A stretch of 64,000 nt of DNA from Aurantiochytrium sp. KH105 (taxonomy: Eukaryota; Sar; Bigyra; Thraustochytrida; Thraustochytriidae), in the NCBI GenBank assembly GCA_003116975.1, contig BGKB01000062.1, forward strand, positions 186,001-250,000. The letters are read 5' to 3'. Positions 48,201-57,723 of this stretch are shown piece by piece. Under the pieces are notes generated by a model, which saw only the letters and a list, made by a program, of their open reading frames with translations, was not told where the DNA came from and searched no databases. The first letter of the stretch is position 1. Each line of letters begins with the position of its first letter. Both the position numbers and the translations under genes were made by a program.

Positions 48201-51200
48201 TGACGCGAGAAATGGTCCAATGCATCATCAAGGTATCGCTTGGTGCGTTCGTCGAGGTCCTTGTGTCGACGTAAATCTTCCTGGGGGTCCACCTTGCGAA
48301 CAGCCTCCATCCGATCCGTGATGGCAAGCTTGACAACCTCCCTCTCGGCACGAAGGCTTTCAACAAAGATGTTAAGCTGCCGTACACTCGTTGTCACGCG
48401 ATCGACCTCAAGCGCACAGAACTCTGCATACGCGACTTCCATCCAGCGTCGGTATTCATTCGTAACCACCTGGAGGGCCTTGCGCTTTGCGTCACGGTCA
48501 CTCGACAGTAATGTCTCTTCTTCAGCATAATCTTGCAGCTTCTTGGCCAAACGCTCCTGCTTCTTGTGAGCATGTGCGAGACGGTCGACGTCCGAGCTTT
48601 TCAAAACACGTTTCACGGCGCTCCGCAGACCTCCGCGCTGGTGGTGGGGGGCGTGATCATCCGAAGCCCTGCGGTCGGGCTCACTGCCAACATTCGAAGC
48701 ATCACGGGTTTGGCCACCATCGCCACTTCCAGCACCACTTCCATCAGCAGCAAGAGCAGACGCAGGGGCGCGGGCATCACTGTCGGAAGATGAAGATGAA
48801 GAAGAAGCCGAGAGTGCGCTTTCTTGCGCGCCCAGGACCTGCTCTTGCAGCTCGCGTGCTTCCTGGCCCGCTCGCGCCAAATCTTGCAAGACCCTTTCTT
48901 TGTCCAGACCCTTCGCAGCGAGCTGCTGCTCGGCCTTTTTCACATTCTGCTCGGCGATTAGCTTGCGATTCAACAGTTCCTCGTGCGCGTTGTTCAAATT
49001 CATAGAGCAGGTAATGACGAGACCGCGCAGCTCCTCCGACATGCGCGCGAGCACGCTGTTCATAACATCTGCGTTGTTGGACATGGTGCTTGCCATGATT
49101 GTCATGCACTCTTTGACGCGAACGAGAGCATTCTGCAGCGTACTTAGTTTGCCATCTTTGCGCTGAAAAGCGAGCCCCACCCCCATAGCCTCCACGGTGG
49201 TGTGGACCTTTTCCGCAAGAGTCCGCATGGCCATCGTACGGTAGCTAGCAGAGTCGTGACTTGTTTTGTAAAGTGCTGCAACCCCATTCATCCACTCTTG
49301 CCATTCCGCGAAAACGTCCTCGCGGTCCGTGTCAGTCCCGTGCGGACGCGTACTCATACTGGGAAGTGAATCTCGGAAAGGATATTCGATATCACGCGCA
49401 TTCTCGACGCCCTGCGCGACAATCTCTCCTGGTGTGGGACTTGAGCATGGCGCCGCAGAGGGCGGCGTCGTTGCTTGGCTTCCACTCGGATCAGAGGCGT
49501 CAGTGCTCGGACCTGCCTCGGTACGTGCATGGGACTCAACATCAGAAGTTTCAGAGACATCCTTGTCGGCATTGCTCTTCATTTCCTCTGTTGCATCCGC
49601 ATCGCTGCTGCCCTTGTCCGAACCAGCACTATGCGGTTCGCGTTGTGGCAAAGGCGTACGCCAGATTGGCGACAAAAGTGCCACGTGGAGACTTTCAAAG
49701 GAGTGCTGGCGGTGCATTACCATCCAGCGGTACAGGATATTCATGAGCTCCTTGAGATGGTTCTTTACGTTTTTGATGCGCGTCCGCTCCGTCCGATGAA
49801 AAGTCTGAAGATTCTCAGAATTTGCCTCGGTAAAATTGGTCAGCTCCCGCGTCAATGATGCAACGTCCTGGGCGAACTGGAGCCTTGCAGCTCGCAACGT
49901 GCGCTTTGCAGCGACCTTACGATCGAGCACACGCGCCAGCTCGCTTGTAGACACATGATGGACCCGACTTCCATTCTCGTAACCGCTGCGGCTTGGCGTT
50001 GCACTCGGTGGCGAAGAAAAGCCGCCAAGTCGATCGACCGCGCTGCGGCTCTCGGTGGTAGATGAGTCCGTCACGGCGTCCTCGTTGTCAAGGTCATCGC
50101 GACTCGAATGTGAACTCAAGAGAGTGCGAGAAGATTCAAGCGGGGCAGTAGTCGCTGCGCGGATGCTCGACAGCCCTGGCGTCTCGGATCGACGCCGAAA
50201 CCGCTGTGAGCCAATGGGACGTTTACCCAAAAAGGTCGTTGACGCACGACGCCCGCTACCACGGCCTGATGCCTTCGCGGAAGAGTTGGAGCTTCCACTA
50301 TGACCCGACATGGCAATGTTGAGGCTGACATCATCCGTAAAGATCCCAGACGCGAGCGTCGACTTTACATCAATGGTACCTGAACCACTCCGCCGCGCTT
50401 CAAGTTCGTTGCCAGCGTCATCTTTGGCGAGAGAGCCTCCTTCATCGCCCTCCCCACGCAGAAGGTCAGACGAGCAAACGTCGCCGTTGTTGCTCAAATT
50501 GTCCTCCTCATCGTCAAGAGACCCGGCGTCGTCGACCTGGCCAATGTCCTCGTCATCACACCAATTCCTGTCAAAGAGGTCTCCCGCAGATGCTACCGAA
50601 TGCGAGGAATACATTGAACCTTCCGATCGAGGCACGGTTCGAAGCGATTGCTCCGAGCGCGGGCTTCCCAGCGTTCCAAATCGAGACTGCACTGAGCGGG
50701 GCGAAGCGAGGTCAAAGGTGTCCAGGCCCCCCACCTGGGAGGCAGGTCCGCTGCCAACGCTCGCTGGCGTCTGTCCACTCGTGCTGCTTTCGTGACGCCC
50801 GGGCAATGGGCCCAGGGGGGAGGCACCCGCGGACGCATCGGCCGAGCTTCCGAACCCCGGGCGCCGAATCTTACTTCTCCTCGACTTGCGCTGCGCGGGT
50901 GTGGCACTTCGAAAATACTTTTGCAAAGCAAAGGCTTGCTGCGTGCGGCTCGTCTCAAGTCTCTGGCGCTGTAGCTGCGCCTGCATCTCCACAAAGATCT
51001 TTTCAATGTGCGCAAACTCGTTCATAGCAATCTCCTTGCGCTTCTTGGATTGCTCCATGGCCGTCTTTCGCGTGGTGATGTTGCTCATGTGTTTCTCCTC
51101 GGATGAAGTAAGGATATCGTACGCATTGCGAAGCTTCCGAATTACTTCCTTGAGCTTGCTGCTAAGCTTTTCCGACAGCTCCTTGGCCATGTCCCTGCAG

Positions 51201-54200
51201 AGCTTCACCTGTCGCTCGGCCTCTTGCTGGACAGCAGACCACACAGACCCTCGCATGTATGGATTTGGCTCAAAATTTGGATTGAGAACGCGTGTACGTG
51301 GTTTGTTCTCCTGATCACGAAATGCTTTGTCCATGGTAGATGCGTACTCTTCAAGATGCCGAATGACACCCTCAATCACACCATGCAGCTGGCGTACATC
51401 CTCCAGGCCGGCCAAGGCGTAGCGCTTGACCAGACTGAAGCGTGCACGAAAGAGACGCTGCTTAGTAAAAAAGGAGAGATTTACACTCTCGAGAACATGA
51501 GAGACCTTGTCGACGTTTCGAAGAAGGTGCGAACCGCGGCGGGCTCGAATGAGACTCGGGACAGCTCGCGGCTCCGGAAGCGCGTTCCAATGCAGGGGGT
51601 CGGGAAAGGCGCGCGAGTTCATCCGGAAGAGTCCAGCACCCAAGTATTCAGCCGCAGCGGGAGGGGCTACGTCATAATTCGATCGATCGGCTTGCGAAGT
51701 ATCGTCGAGGAAGGAAGCTTTGATGGTGTGTTGGCGACTGGAGTCTGTTGATGAGCTCATGTCCCCGTTCAACGTTGCATTGACCATCACAGAGGGTGGC
51801 GGTGTGGTTCGTGCCTCTTTGACGAGATCGATCCAGGCGTCAAAGAGCATGATTTCAAAGTTGTGTTCGGCCGCAAAGACGCGCGAATCGAAAAAGGTTT
51901 GCATCATTTGCGTGGAAATGAAATCGTTCAGGAACTCGCGACTTGTTGCGGTGTCCTTGTGGTCGCGCAAGAATGCCTCGCGATCAATGAGCTCATCGCC
52001 ATCCTCCTCAAGCCCCCCCATGTACCATCGGTAATCGCCAATCAGAGTGACAAAGAATTCGACAAAAATTCTGCGCACCGTGTTGTTGAACTCCTCAGTC
52101 GAGGCGTCCGCAATAGGAGCGAGCTTCGCCGTTGGTTCCTCCTCGAGAAAGTCGGTCACAATCCGATGGGAGGCTGCCATTTCCAGCTCGCCACCCGGGC
52201 CGCTTGACAGCGCGCTCGAGTCCGAGTAGCGCTGTGGCCTCCGCCGGCGACTGTTGCGTCGCTCGCGAATACTTGCGGCCCCCAGCGACTCGCGCTTTTG
52301 CTTTTCGATGGGTCGATCCGCACCACTTTTCACATAGACGTAATCGCGAAGTGGGTACCACAATTTTTGCTTCAGGATGCGAGGAGGCATGAGGGGCAGC
52401 TCACGATCCGATGGAAGCTCCACAATATTTTCGTCAAGATCGACAAAAACGAGCGCGCTGTACGAGTTGCGATCTCGCGGAAGCTGAGAACGATGCATAC
52501 CAATAAGAATAGGCACGGGCGAATCAAGGAGGCCGGTCATGGAACTTGGGAGGACAGGAATGATGTTGCTTTGCCACTTCAGGGGCCATAAAAGCGCCAA
52601 AAGACCAGAGATGGCATTGGACAGCAGATCGAGCCGGCTTGTCACCAGCAAAATGGGAAACTCGAGAATAAGGGCAGAAAACAGGTTGAGCAGGTTCTGT
52701 GCGCCCAAACTCTCAAACAGAGGACGGAGCGGCACGTTGAGAAGCGGCAGGCGATTCAATGGCGGCTTTGAGCAGGTGAAGTAATAAGGCATATCGTCGT
52801 GTAGTTTGAAGCGAACGCGGTACTTGCCTGGCGGCGGTTCCGGCACCTCGAGAAGCACATGCTGGAGACACCGTTCGAGAGGCACAGGAAGAGCATCTTT
52901 TTCGCGAACGATGCGCAATATTTCGCGAAGAATCGCACCATAGAGCGTGTAAAATGGAAAAGGCGACACTAACGCGAGAGTCTTGGGCTCGTAAGGGTCC
53001 CACCGGGAGAGAGTTTCTGCAGAATAATCCGCAAACGTTTCCTTGAGCGTCTGTACTGCAGCGAGACGAATCTCTCGGCAGTACTGGACCGCGAGGTCTT
53101 CTCCTTGCAAGGCGTCATCCAAATGATTTACAATGTCTTCCGTCACAGCTGTTGGCGGTGATGCAGGTGGTGCAGAACCAGGCGTAACGGTTGCCTTTTC
53201 GTCCATGGGCGACTGAAGAGGCGTTGCAAAGAGATGCTCGTTGGGACTGTGCTCTCCATTTAAGATACCAGTATCTTCCCCCTCCCCCTCCTCCTCCCCC
53301 CTGTCCTCCTCCTCGCTGCTAATTGCGCCAATCGACGCACCATCGTCGTTGTCATCGCCGCCGCCGCCCCCGCCGCCGCCAAGCTCGGTTCTCTTTTTCG
53401 CGCTATGGAAGCGAGCCTCTTCGAGAGAAACGAGGCTTGGCAGCGAGTCGGAGTCAGCGTCCAAGTCTGCTCCCGCATCCTCCTTGACGTCAGCCGTCTT
53501 GTTATGATCGTCGCTGGCCTTGAGAGTTCCCGTGACCTCCAGTTCGTTGCCTTTACCCTCGGCAGCAAGGTCCTCGGCAGCAAGGTCCTCGGCAGCAGCA
53601 TGGTCTTCGGCCTCGAGAACTTCTGCAAGCGCTGCTCGCTCATCTGCCTCCTTGCGCACGCGAATTGTTTCCGCGAGTGATGCCACGTACTCTTCTTCCA
53701 TGAGATTCTCCATGGGGCCACGGTAATGCAGGAGATAGCCATCGAGCAGAGTGTTGAAGCGCGATTGGTTTTCCGGTTGGTCGGCAGCGTCTCCAAGCTC
53801 GCGCTGAATGCTGTCAAACTGCTGACAAAATTTGAACCAAACCATCTCGTCCTCTGTCGCGCAGCGTTTGGCAAGGTACTCGGAAAAGGAGCGTGTGATC
53901 CAATCGCTTCGCGCGCGATCTCGTTTGAGAACCTGGTCCAGGGAAATGTCTACAAATCGGGCCCGAATTTTGTCAGGAATTGGGTCGTAGAATGCAAGGC
54001 AAGTTCCGTGCGTCATCTGGTGCATCTCGTTTGTGATGAGAAACGAGTAGTCTTGCACGCGGCCGAGGTCAGCATCGTGGGCTCCGCCCTGACGTATAGA
54101 CATTCCAATGGGGTGACAAAACTGACAAAGCGACGGATTGAGAGGTAGATCGGCGTAGTTTTCGGCGGGGAAGCGATCCTTGATGACGCCAGGCAAATCT

Positions 54201-55588
54201 ACACAGAAACTCGGGTCCAGAAGATCGAGTTTTGCGATTGGGCCCTCGGCCAAGGCACGTCGCCAGTCGACACCAGTGGCCGCAAAGTATGTTGCGACAG
54301 TAGGCGGCCGTTTTCGTGCCATCGTCTTGGCAGTGCTCTTCACAGTGGGCGAGGAGAACATTGCGTTTTGCGCAGCTGCGTGGTTCATCTGGGATGCCGC
54401 CCCAGCGGCGCCTGGGCCGCTGAACCCCGGTCGTTGTCCGAAGCGCTCGGGCCTTGCGTACGAGTTCGCACGCGGGCTGACGCCGCCGTCGGCCCCTCGC
54501 ATGTTAGCCCGAAACTCTGGATCAGTAGTATCGAGTGCCATAAGCCGGAGAGAAGGCGCGGCAGCCGCGGCATTTGCAATAATTTCTGCCTCTTGAGCAG
54601 CGGCCTCTGCGTCATCATCATCATCATCGTCATCATTATTGATATCGGCCCGATCATCATTTTGTTGATCAAAATGACGGATATCATCTCGTTGCTCATG
54701 GTTTGTGCCATTGGGGAAAAACTCGTTCGAGGCGCTTGGCAGACGTACTCTTTGGTCAGTGTCCACGTTCCCGCTGCCAGCGTCGCCATGCACAAAGGTC
54801 GTCTGCATTTCGAACTCTACGCCAAGCGACCCGATTCCATTTTCGTTGTGATCAAAAGGCGGGGACGCTGCTGAGGACGGCGAAAAGAGATCCTCACTGT
54901 CATCATCATCGCTGCAATCGTCATCGTCGTTTGCATCGCCATGGCTGTGCAGATCGTTGCGAAGGTGGTCGTCCGGGCCCACTTCCTCGCTTTGACCAAA
55001 CTCGTCCACGTCCTTGTAGGACGAAGAGTCTCCCTCACGCGACAGTTCTGTAGCGATGAAATCGCCTATGATGCGGCGGCGGCTGCCGCTGCCGCCGCTA
55101 CCCTGTTTCACCTCATGGTGCGAGTCTCTGTCCTGCTGGCTCTCTTCGTCAGAGGCAGCCTCGGACTCTGAGCTTGTTTCGCTGAGATTGGCGATCATTT
55201 CCTCGGCTAGGTTGTCGGTCGTGGCTGCAAGTTGTTCAAACTCTTGCAGCTCACGTTGCATTCGTCTATGCGACCCGTTACCCATGGGCGCATCTAGTTC
55301 TATTCCGTCGCCGTTTAATAGAACCACGTCGTGGCTATGAATGTCTTTTTCGCCGCTGTCATTTTTGTTGTCGACATCGGTCGCGGCTGCGCTAAATTGA
55401 CTGCCTTTCCTCGCCTGGGTCATCTGGCGATTGGAGACTCCTTGTCTTGCTTGCACGAGATCGTCTTCGTTGCTGTCTTCGCTGTCGTCGATGTCATCAG
55501 GATGCAATGTTCGCGTGGATTGGATGTTTTCGCGCCGAATGAGAAACTGGTCCTGGGAAGCCGTTTTGTCATGTTGTTCAGTGTCCAT
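45248..55588 (-). CDS. giant DENN-domain protein with multiple F-BAR/BAR-like helical modules (about 3,446 residues)
   Basis: One uninterrupted frame of 10.3 kb. ATG 55586-55588 gives MDTEQHDKTASQDQF; the frame is open 19 codons farther without an ATG. The first 440 residues are acidic and disordered. A tripartite DENN module follows: uDENN about 449-540 (VIKDRFPAENY, LCQFCHPIG, YSFLITNE, GTCLAFYDP), core DENN about 870-1075 (PFPFYTLYGAILREI, LFSALILEFPILLVTSRLDLLSNAI, LVFVDLDENIVELP) and dDENN about 1160-1250. DENN modules are guanine-exchange factors for Rabs. Long helical modules then occur at about 1360-1555 with 1884-1963, at 2096-2450, 2563-2800 and 3209-3413, parted by Ser-rich linkers. 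Several read like F-BAR helices (for example EYRRWMEVAYAEFCALEVDRVTTSVRQL). F-BAR domains bend membranes. DENN is firm; the BAR identity is inference. Confidence 0.85.
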   Translation of the reverse strand: MDTEQHDKTASQDQFLIRRENIQSTRTLHPDDIDDSEDSNEDDLVQARQGVSNRQMTQARKGSQFSAAATDVDNKNDSGEKDIHSHDVVLLNGDGIELDAPMGNGSHRRMQRELQEFEQLAATTDNLAEEMIANLSETSSESEAASDEESQQDRDSHHEVKQGSGGSGSRRRIIGDFIATELSREGDSSSYKDVDEFGQSEEVGPDDHLRNDLHSHGDANDDDDCSDDDDSEDLFSPSSAASPPFDHNENGIGSLGVEFEMQTTFVHGDAGSGNVDTDQRVRLPSASNEFFPNGTNHEQRDDIRHFDQQNDDRADINNDDDDDDDDAEAAAQEAEIIANAAAAAPSLRLMALDTTDPEFRANMRGADGGVSPRANSYARPERFGQRPGFSGPGAAGAASQMNHAAAQNAMFSSPTVKSTAKTMARKRPPTVATYFAATGVDWRRALAEGPIAKLDLLDPSFCVDLPGVIKDRFPAENYADLPLNPSLCQFCHPIGMSIRQGGAHDADLGRVQDYSFLITNEMHQMTHGTCLAFYDPIPDKIRARFVDISLDQVLKRDRARSDWITRSFSEYLAKRCATEDEMVWFKFCQQFDSIQRELGDAADQPENQSRFNTLLDGYLLHYRGPMENLMEEEYVASLAETIRVRKEADERAALAEVLEAEDHAAAEDLAAEDLAAEGKGNELEVTGTLKASDDHNKTADVKEDAGADLDADSDSLPSLVSLEEARFHSAKKRTELGGGGGGGGDDNDDGASIGAISSEEEDRGEEEGEGEDTGILNGEHSPNEHLFATPLQSPMDEKATVTPGSAPPASPPTAVTEDIVNHLDDALQGEDLAVQYCREIRLAAVQTLKETFADYSAETLSRWDPYEPKTLALVSPFPFYTLYGAILREILRIVREKDALPVPLERCLQHVLLEVPEPPPGKYRVRFKLHDDMPYYFTCSKPPLNRLPLLNVPLRPLFESLGAQNLLNLFSALILEFPILLVTSRLDLLSNAISGLLALLWPLKWQSNIIPVLPSSMTGLLDSPVPILIGMHRSQLPRDRNSYSALVFVDLDENIVELPSDRELPLMPPRILKQKLWYPLRDYVYVKSGADRPIEKQKRESLGAASIRERRNSRRRRPQRYSDSSALSSGPGGELEMAASHRIVTDFLEEEPTAKLAPIADASTEEFNNTVRRIFVEFFVTLIGDYRWYMGGLEEDGDELIDREAFLRDHKDTATSREFLNDFISTQMMQTFFDSRVFAAEHNFEIMLFDAWIDLVKEARTTPPPSVMVNATLNGDMSSSTDSSRQHTIKASFLDDTSQADRSNYDVAPPAAAEYLGAGLFRMNSRAFPDPLHWNALPEPRAVPSLIRARRGSHLLRNVDKVSHVLESVNLSFFTKQRLFRARFSLVKRYALAGLEDVRQLHGVIEGVIRHLEEYASTMDKAFRDQENKPRTRVLNPNFEPNPYMRGSVWSAVQQEAERQVKLCRDMAKELSEKLSSKLKEVIRKLRNAYDILTSSEEKHMSNITTRKTAMEQSKKRKEIAMNEFAHIEKIFVEMQAQLQRQRLETSRTQQAFALQKYFRSATPAQRKSRRSKIRRPGFGSSADASAGASPLGPLPGRHESSTSGQTPASVGSGPASQVGGLDTFDLASPRSVQSRFGTLGSPRSEQSLRTVPRSEGSMYSSHSVASAGDLFDRNWCDDEDIGQVDDAGSLDDEEDNLSNNGDVCSSDLLRGEGDEGGSLAKDDAGNELEARRSGSGTIDVKSTLASGIFTDDVSLNIAMSGHSGSSNSSAKASGRGSGRRASTTFLGKRPIGSQRFRRRSETPGLSSIRAATTAPLESSRTLLSSHSSRDDLDNEDAVTDSSTTESRSAVDRLGGFSSPPSATPSRSGYENGSRVHHVSTSELARVLDRKVAAKRTLRAARLQFAQDVASLTRELTNFTEANSENLQTFHRTERTRIKNVKNHLKELMNILYRWMVMHRQHSFESLHVALLSPIWRTPLPQREPHSAGSDKGSSDADATEEMKSNADKDVSETSDVESHARTEAGPSTDASDPSGSQATTPPSAAPCSSPTPGEIVAQGVENARDIEYPFRDSLPSMSTRPHGTDTDREDVFAEWQEWMNGVAALYKTSHDSASYRTMAMRTLAEKVHTTVEAMGVGLAFQRKDGKLSTLQNALVRVKECMTIMASTMSNNADVMNSVLARMSEELRGLVITCSMNLNNAHEELLNRKLIAEQNVKKAEQQLAAKGLDKERVLQDLARAGQEARELQEQVLGAQESALSASSSSSSSDSDARAPASALAADGSGAGSGDGGQTRDASNVGSEPDRRASDDHAPHHQRGGLRSAVKRVLKSSDVDRLAHAHKKQERLAKKLQDYAEEETLLSSDRDAKRKALQVVTNEYRRWMEVAYAEFCALEVDRVTTSVRQLNIFVESLRAEREVVKLAITDRMEAVRKVDPQEDLRRHKDLDERTKRYLDDALDHFSRHPSMAGMIPSKAAEDSTSEAKRQGDGDETDDYEDGTGQGSASAKDRGSLEGSGTPGAEGDAETPKGGNAMVPVLDANGQRRSGRFDSVDSVSLEGRLFAVYMRRSLGTLVLRFNELKYRMKSLYKHTDGLAKSQRRATHDLEKLCAQLGHVPLNLLEQRRDADPFDDLFLKTFVSITNEMEELTELHAALSTLTMDARASKRSLNGDLLEYVRSKDNAEVDLMQARDRFTSSRDNLARVEAEMNECEASMRGIEFRSRSEESRRCEKLFALRDECEKAKKAKSETEKAYIGARQVYETCFSQLLVSMQNGYTDALSSCLQYLQSFVESVQEISLGHAKKSPFMSRRSRALDTTEEPIVLEGDNDAVLDLAAMDTNGFFDSVSRLPRDTDSAHLSYSSTSTADDQRVLLTDSAPSRTFSGSRHERRMRESLRTLGGASMMASSIKQSLSPSSAVAQLSKMFTSSRHAFLRRPVLHDSPGRRERPVRCDEVETVILHSKLICESLLEVLPERLAVMKSVIGQAQDQIDRFPVLLLSKRDLMKKRKLIQSSTQGKLANGYEDSLHNGTTGADDDAGSPRSLASMDRPTRGASSRSTSTTGTTRFDSLRRPGHSIRHFRNRIRHLVPGQGSLHRSGASHRSGNAYAHSEVPAGAPLLSVSSASPSVASFTSQARSDSGEGGGNVTELDANTFGLDGASALTSILGERSEALPSGANQAGSCDGADDDDEATTDGTLSVVASVADGRSGPTKEVSTLFMAIDNVHKSWTAQVGLMMECLDASDHLLMNSLREMADTCQQYLKEINDIRMNLKRNGAVVRNALARANDKVIEARAVLDECEQKDYHRNYITQEAGTDRKQRKVGAAKRKLREAEENNMAAIDKYADFQRLYRNEAARVMRKYDNLERHQFNFLISLHERLQFWHKRLETKLQELTEVSHEALKTVDLQADVQSFVDAHKFSRPSDAPQIQDLSSLAATVPSGLENDAVSG

Positions 55589-57723
55589 GTCTTCAATTCT
55601 GCGCGGGTCCACGGCGCATCCACAAATGAACCAAGAGAAGCGCAAGAGACCGTTTCGACGTCTTACAGAAGAAGGGCGACGACGACGACGGCGACGGCGG
55701 CGACGACGACGTCAAAAGTAGAAGAATTCCTAGAAGAAGGACGGAGTGGTGAAACGAAAGATTGCGTAGCCCTCCCGTTTCACCTTTGGTACATGTTATA
55801 GCCAGCGAGCCAGCAAGCACGCCAGCCAGCACGCCCGCCCGTCCGCACGCCGGCCCGCCGGTCAGCCCTTGCGCCCCGAGCGGCCTCGGTCCTCGCGGCG
55901 CTCTGCGAAGGCTCCGCGGGCCAAGCCAAGAGCGACCCGAGCGAGACACAGCAAGGCCAGCTAGCTAGCGAGCTAGCTAGCCAGCTAGCTAGCTAGCTAG
56001 CTAGGCAGTTCTTGCCTCGGGTCCCCAGTCCTCGCGCAGCCTGCGCCTGCGCCTGCGCCGCGGGCCGGCCGGCCGGCCAGCCGGACGGAGGCGAGCGCCG
56101 GCGGGCTCGCGCGCCGCTCCTGCGCGAGCCTCCCTCGCCTCCCGCGTCGCGACGGTCGCGAGCTTGTTTGCTTGCTCGCTTGCTTGCTCGCTTCTCTCCC
56201 TTTTTCAAAACCGGCCGACCCCGCCGGGGGCCCTCGCTCCCGCCGCGCCGCGCCGGCCTGCGCGCGCGCGCGTCGGAGGCCGCGCGCAGCCGCTCCGCGC
56301 GCGCCTGCGCCCGCTCCCGTCGCCGCGCCGGCCTGCGCGCGCCGCCGCTGCCCGCGCGCGAGCTGTCTGCCTGCCTCGGCGTGGCTCGAGCGCGCTTGGC
56401 TTGGCTTGCTTTGCTTGCTTGCTTTGCTTGCTTTGCTTGCGTGCTTGTGCTTGCTCTGCCTTGCTATGTTTTTTGCTTGCTCGCCTCGGCGCTGCGGCCC
56501 ACCGCCGCCGTACGTACTACGGCCCGCGTGCTTGCCGCGCCTCTCCCCGCGCCGGGCTTGTATCTGCGCGCGCGCGCAGCTTTCCCAGGCCCCCCGCGCC
56601 GGCGAAACACCCCTCTGCTCGGGTTCAGCCTGCTCGCGCAGGTTCAAGAGCGCCGTACTGGAGATACTGCGGCACCCCCTACCTGCCTTGGCAGGTTTAC
56701 CCGGTATCGCCGGCGAGCGCGGGAAAGAGGAGGGAGTGTTTCTTTGACTTGTCGCGACCGATAGACTACTTGTAGAGATCCTTGTAGACACTTCCCGCTG
56801 CTGCACCGCCCTGGCGCGCGACGAGACAGCCAGTCCGGCGATAGTTCATTTGCGCCTCCACATTCTCCACTTGTGCCTCCCCAATCTTCACTTGGGCCCG
56901 CGCTCACCCCCATTTTCGCGCCTCTTCCCACCGAATCACCGTAAAAGAGCGCTCCCCACGCCCAACTCGCTCACCTCGCTCGCCCCGCGATCCGACATCG
57001 CGGAGGCCTTGCAGCTCTTCCGGGCTCGCTCTTCCTGCCACCTGGCCGCCGCTCCGCATGTCCTCGCGCCGCCTCAGCCCGCCAGGTCGGGCGGGCTGAT
57101 CTTGGCCACGATCGGCGTGCCCTCGCAAGTCAGGTTGACTGTCCCAGCTTTTCGGAGCAGCGGCACGTCGTGCTCGGCTCCATGGACCGTGGGCTCACTG
57201 CTAGCGGACTCTATCCTTCGCAACTTTTTGAGAGATATAATCTCGCGGGGTCCGGTGGCGTAGGCGCAGGTTGCGGTTGGCGGCGGGCTCGCGATGTTCA
57301 AACCGCAAATCGAAATCGTTCGATCGATCGAAGGATTGAACGCGGGCGCGACGCAGCCCTGCGCGCGGCGCGCGGCGAGTCGAGGCCCGACGCTGGCAGC
57401 GGCGCGGACCAGACGCTGATACTTGGCGCAATAGGGTTTTGCTCGCCTCGCATCCGGGCGCGCGCGAGGAGATTCACGGCGACCAGTTCTGTTGCGCGGG
57501 AGCGGCCGCGACGGAAAGGGAGGGCCACGTCGCCACCCACCAAGGCGAGCGGAAGGTGACGGCAGCATAAACCCAGACGTCGGGCCGTGCGGGATATCCG
57601 TGCGGGATATCCGTGCGGGATACCCGACCGACCTGCTTTGTGCCAAGCTCGCTTTAAAAGGATAGAGCAAAGAAAGCCGCGCGACAAGGCGTGAGATCCT
57701 TGGCGCCTGAAAGGTCTTGAAAC
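55589..57723. promoter_or_regulatory. divergent intergenic region, giant DENN gene / DUF707 gene
   Basis: About 2.1 kb between two large head-to-head genes. It contains a (CGA)n-like tract at about 55677-55712, a GCTA repeat (55956-56004), GCTTGCTTGCTCGC repeats (56163-56192), TTGCTTGCTTTGC repeats (56396-56450) and a triple GTGCGGGATATCC (about 57588-57620) shortly before the DUF707 start. Open frames are GC artefacts. A CCGCGCAG acceptor-like site near 55602-55610 on the minus strand leaves room for a leader intron of the giant gene. Confidence 0.45.
55956..56004. repeat. (GCTA)n palindromic tetranucleotide tract
   Basis: About eleven GCTA units with a few GCCA and GCGA interruptions. Every unit pair forms GCTAGC, so the tract is self-complementary. 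Confidence 0.9.

Noticed and set aside
55997-56806. 269-codon minus-strand frame in the intergenic region
   Set aside because: Arg/Ala/Gly/Ser composition driven by repeats, with no domain; it lies in the promoter interval of two large genes.
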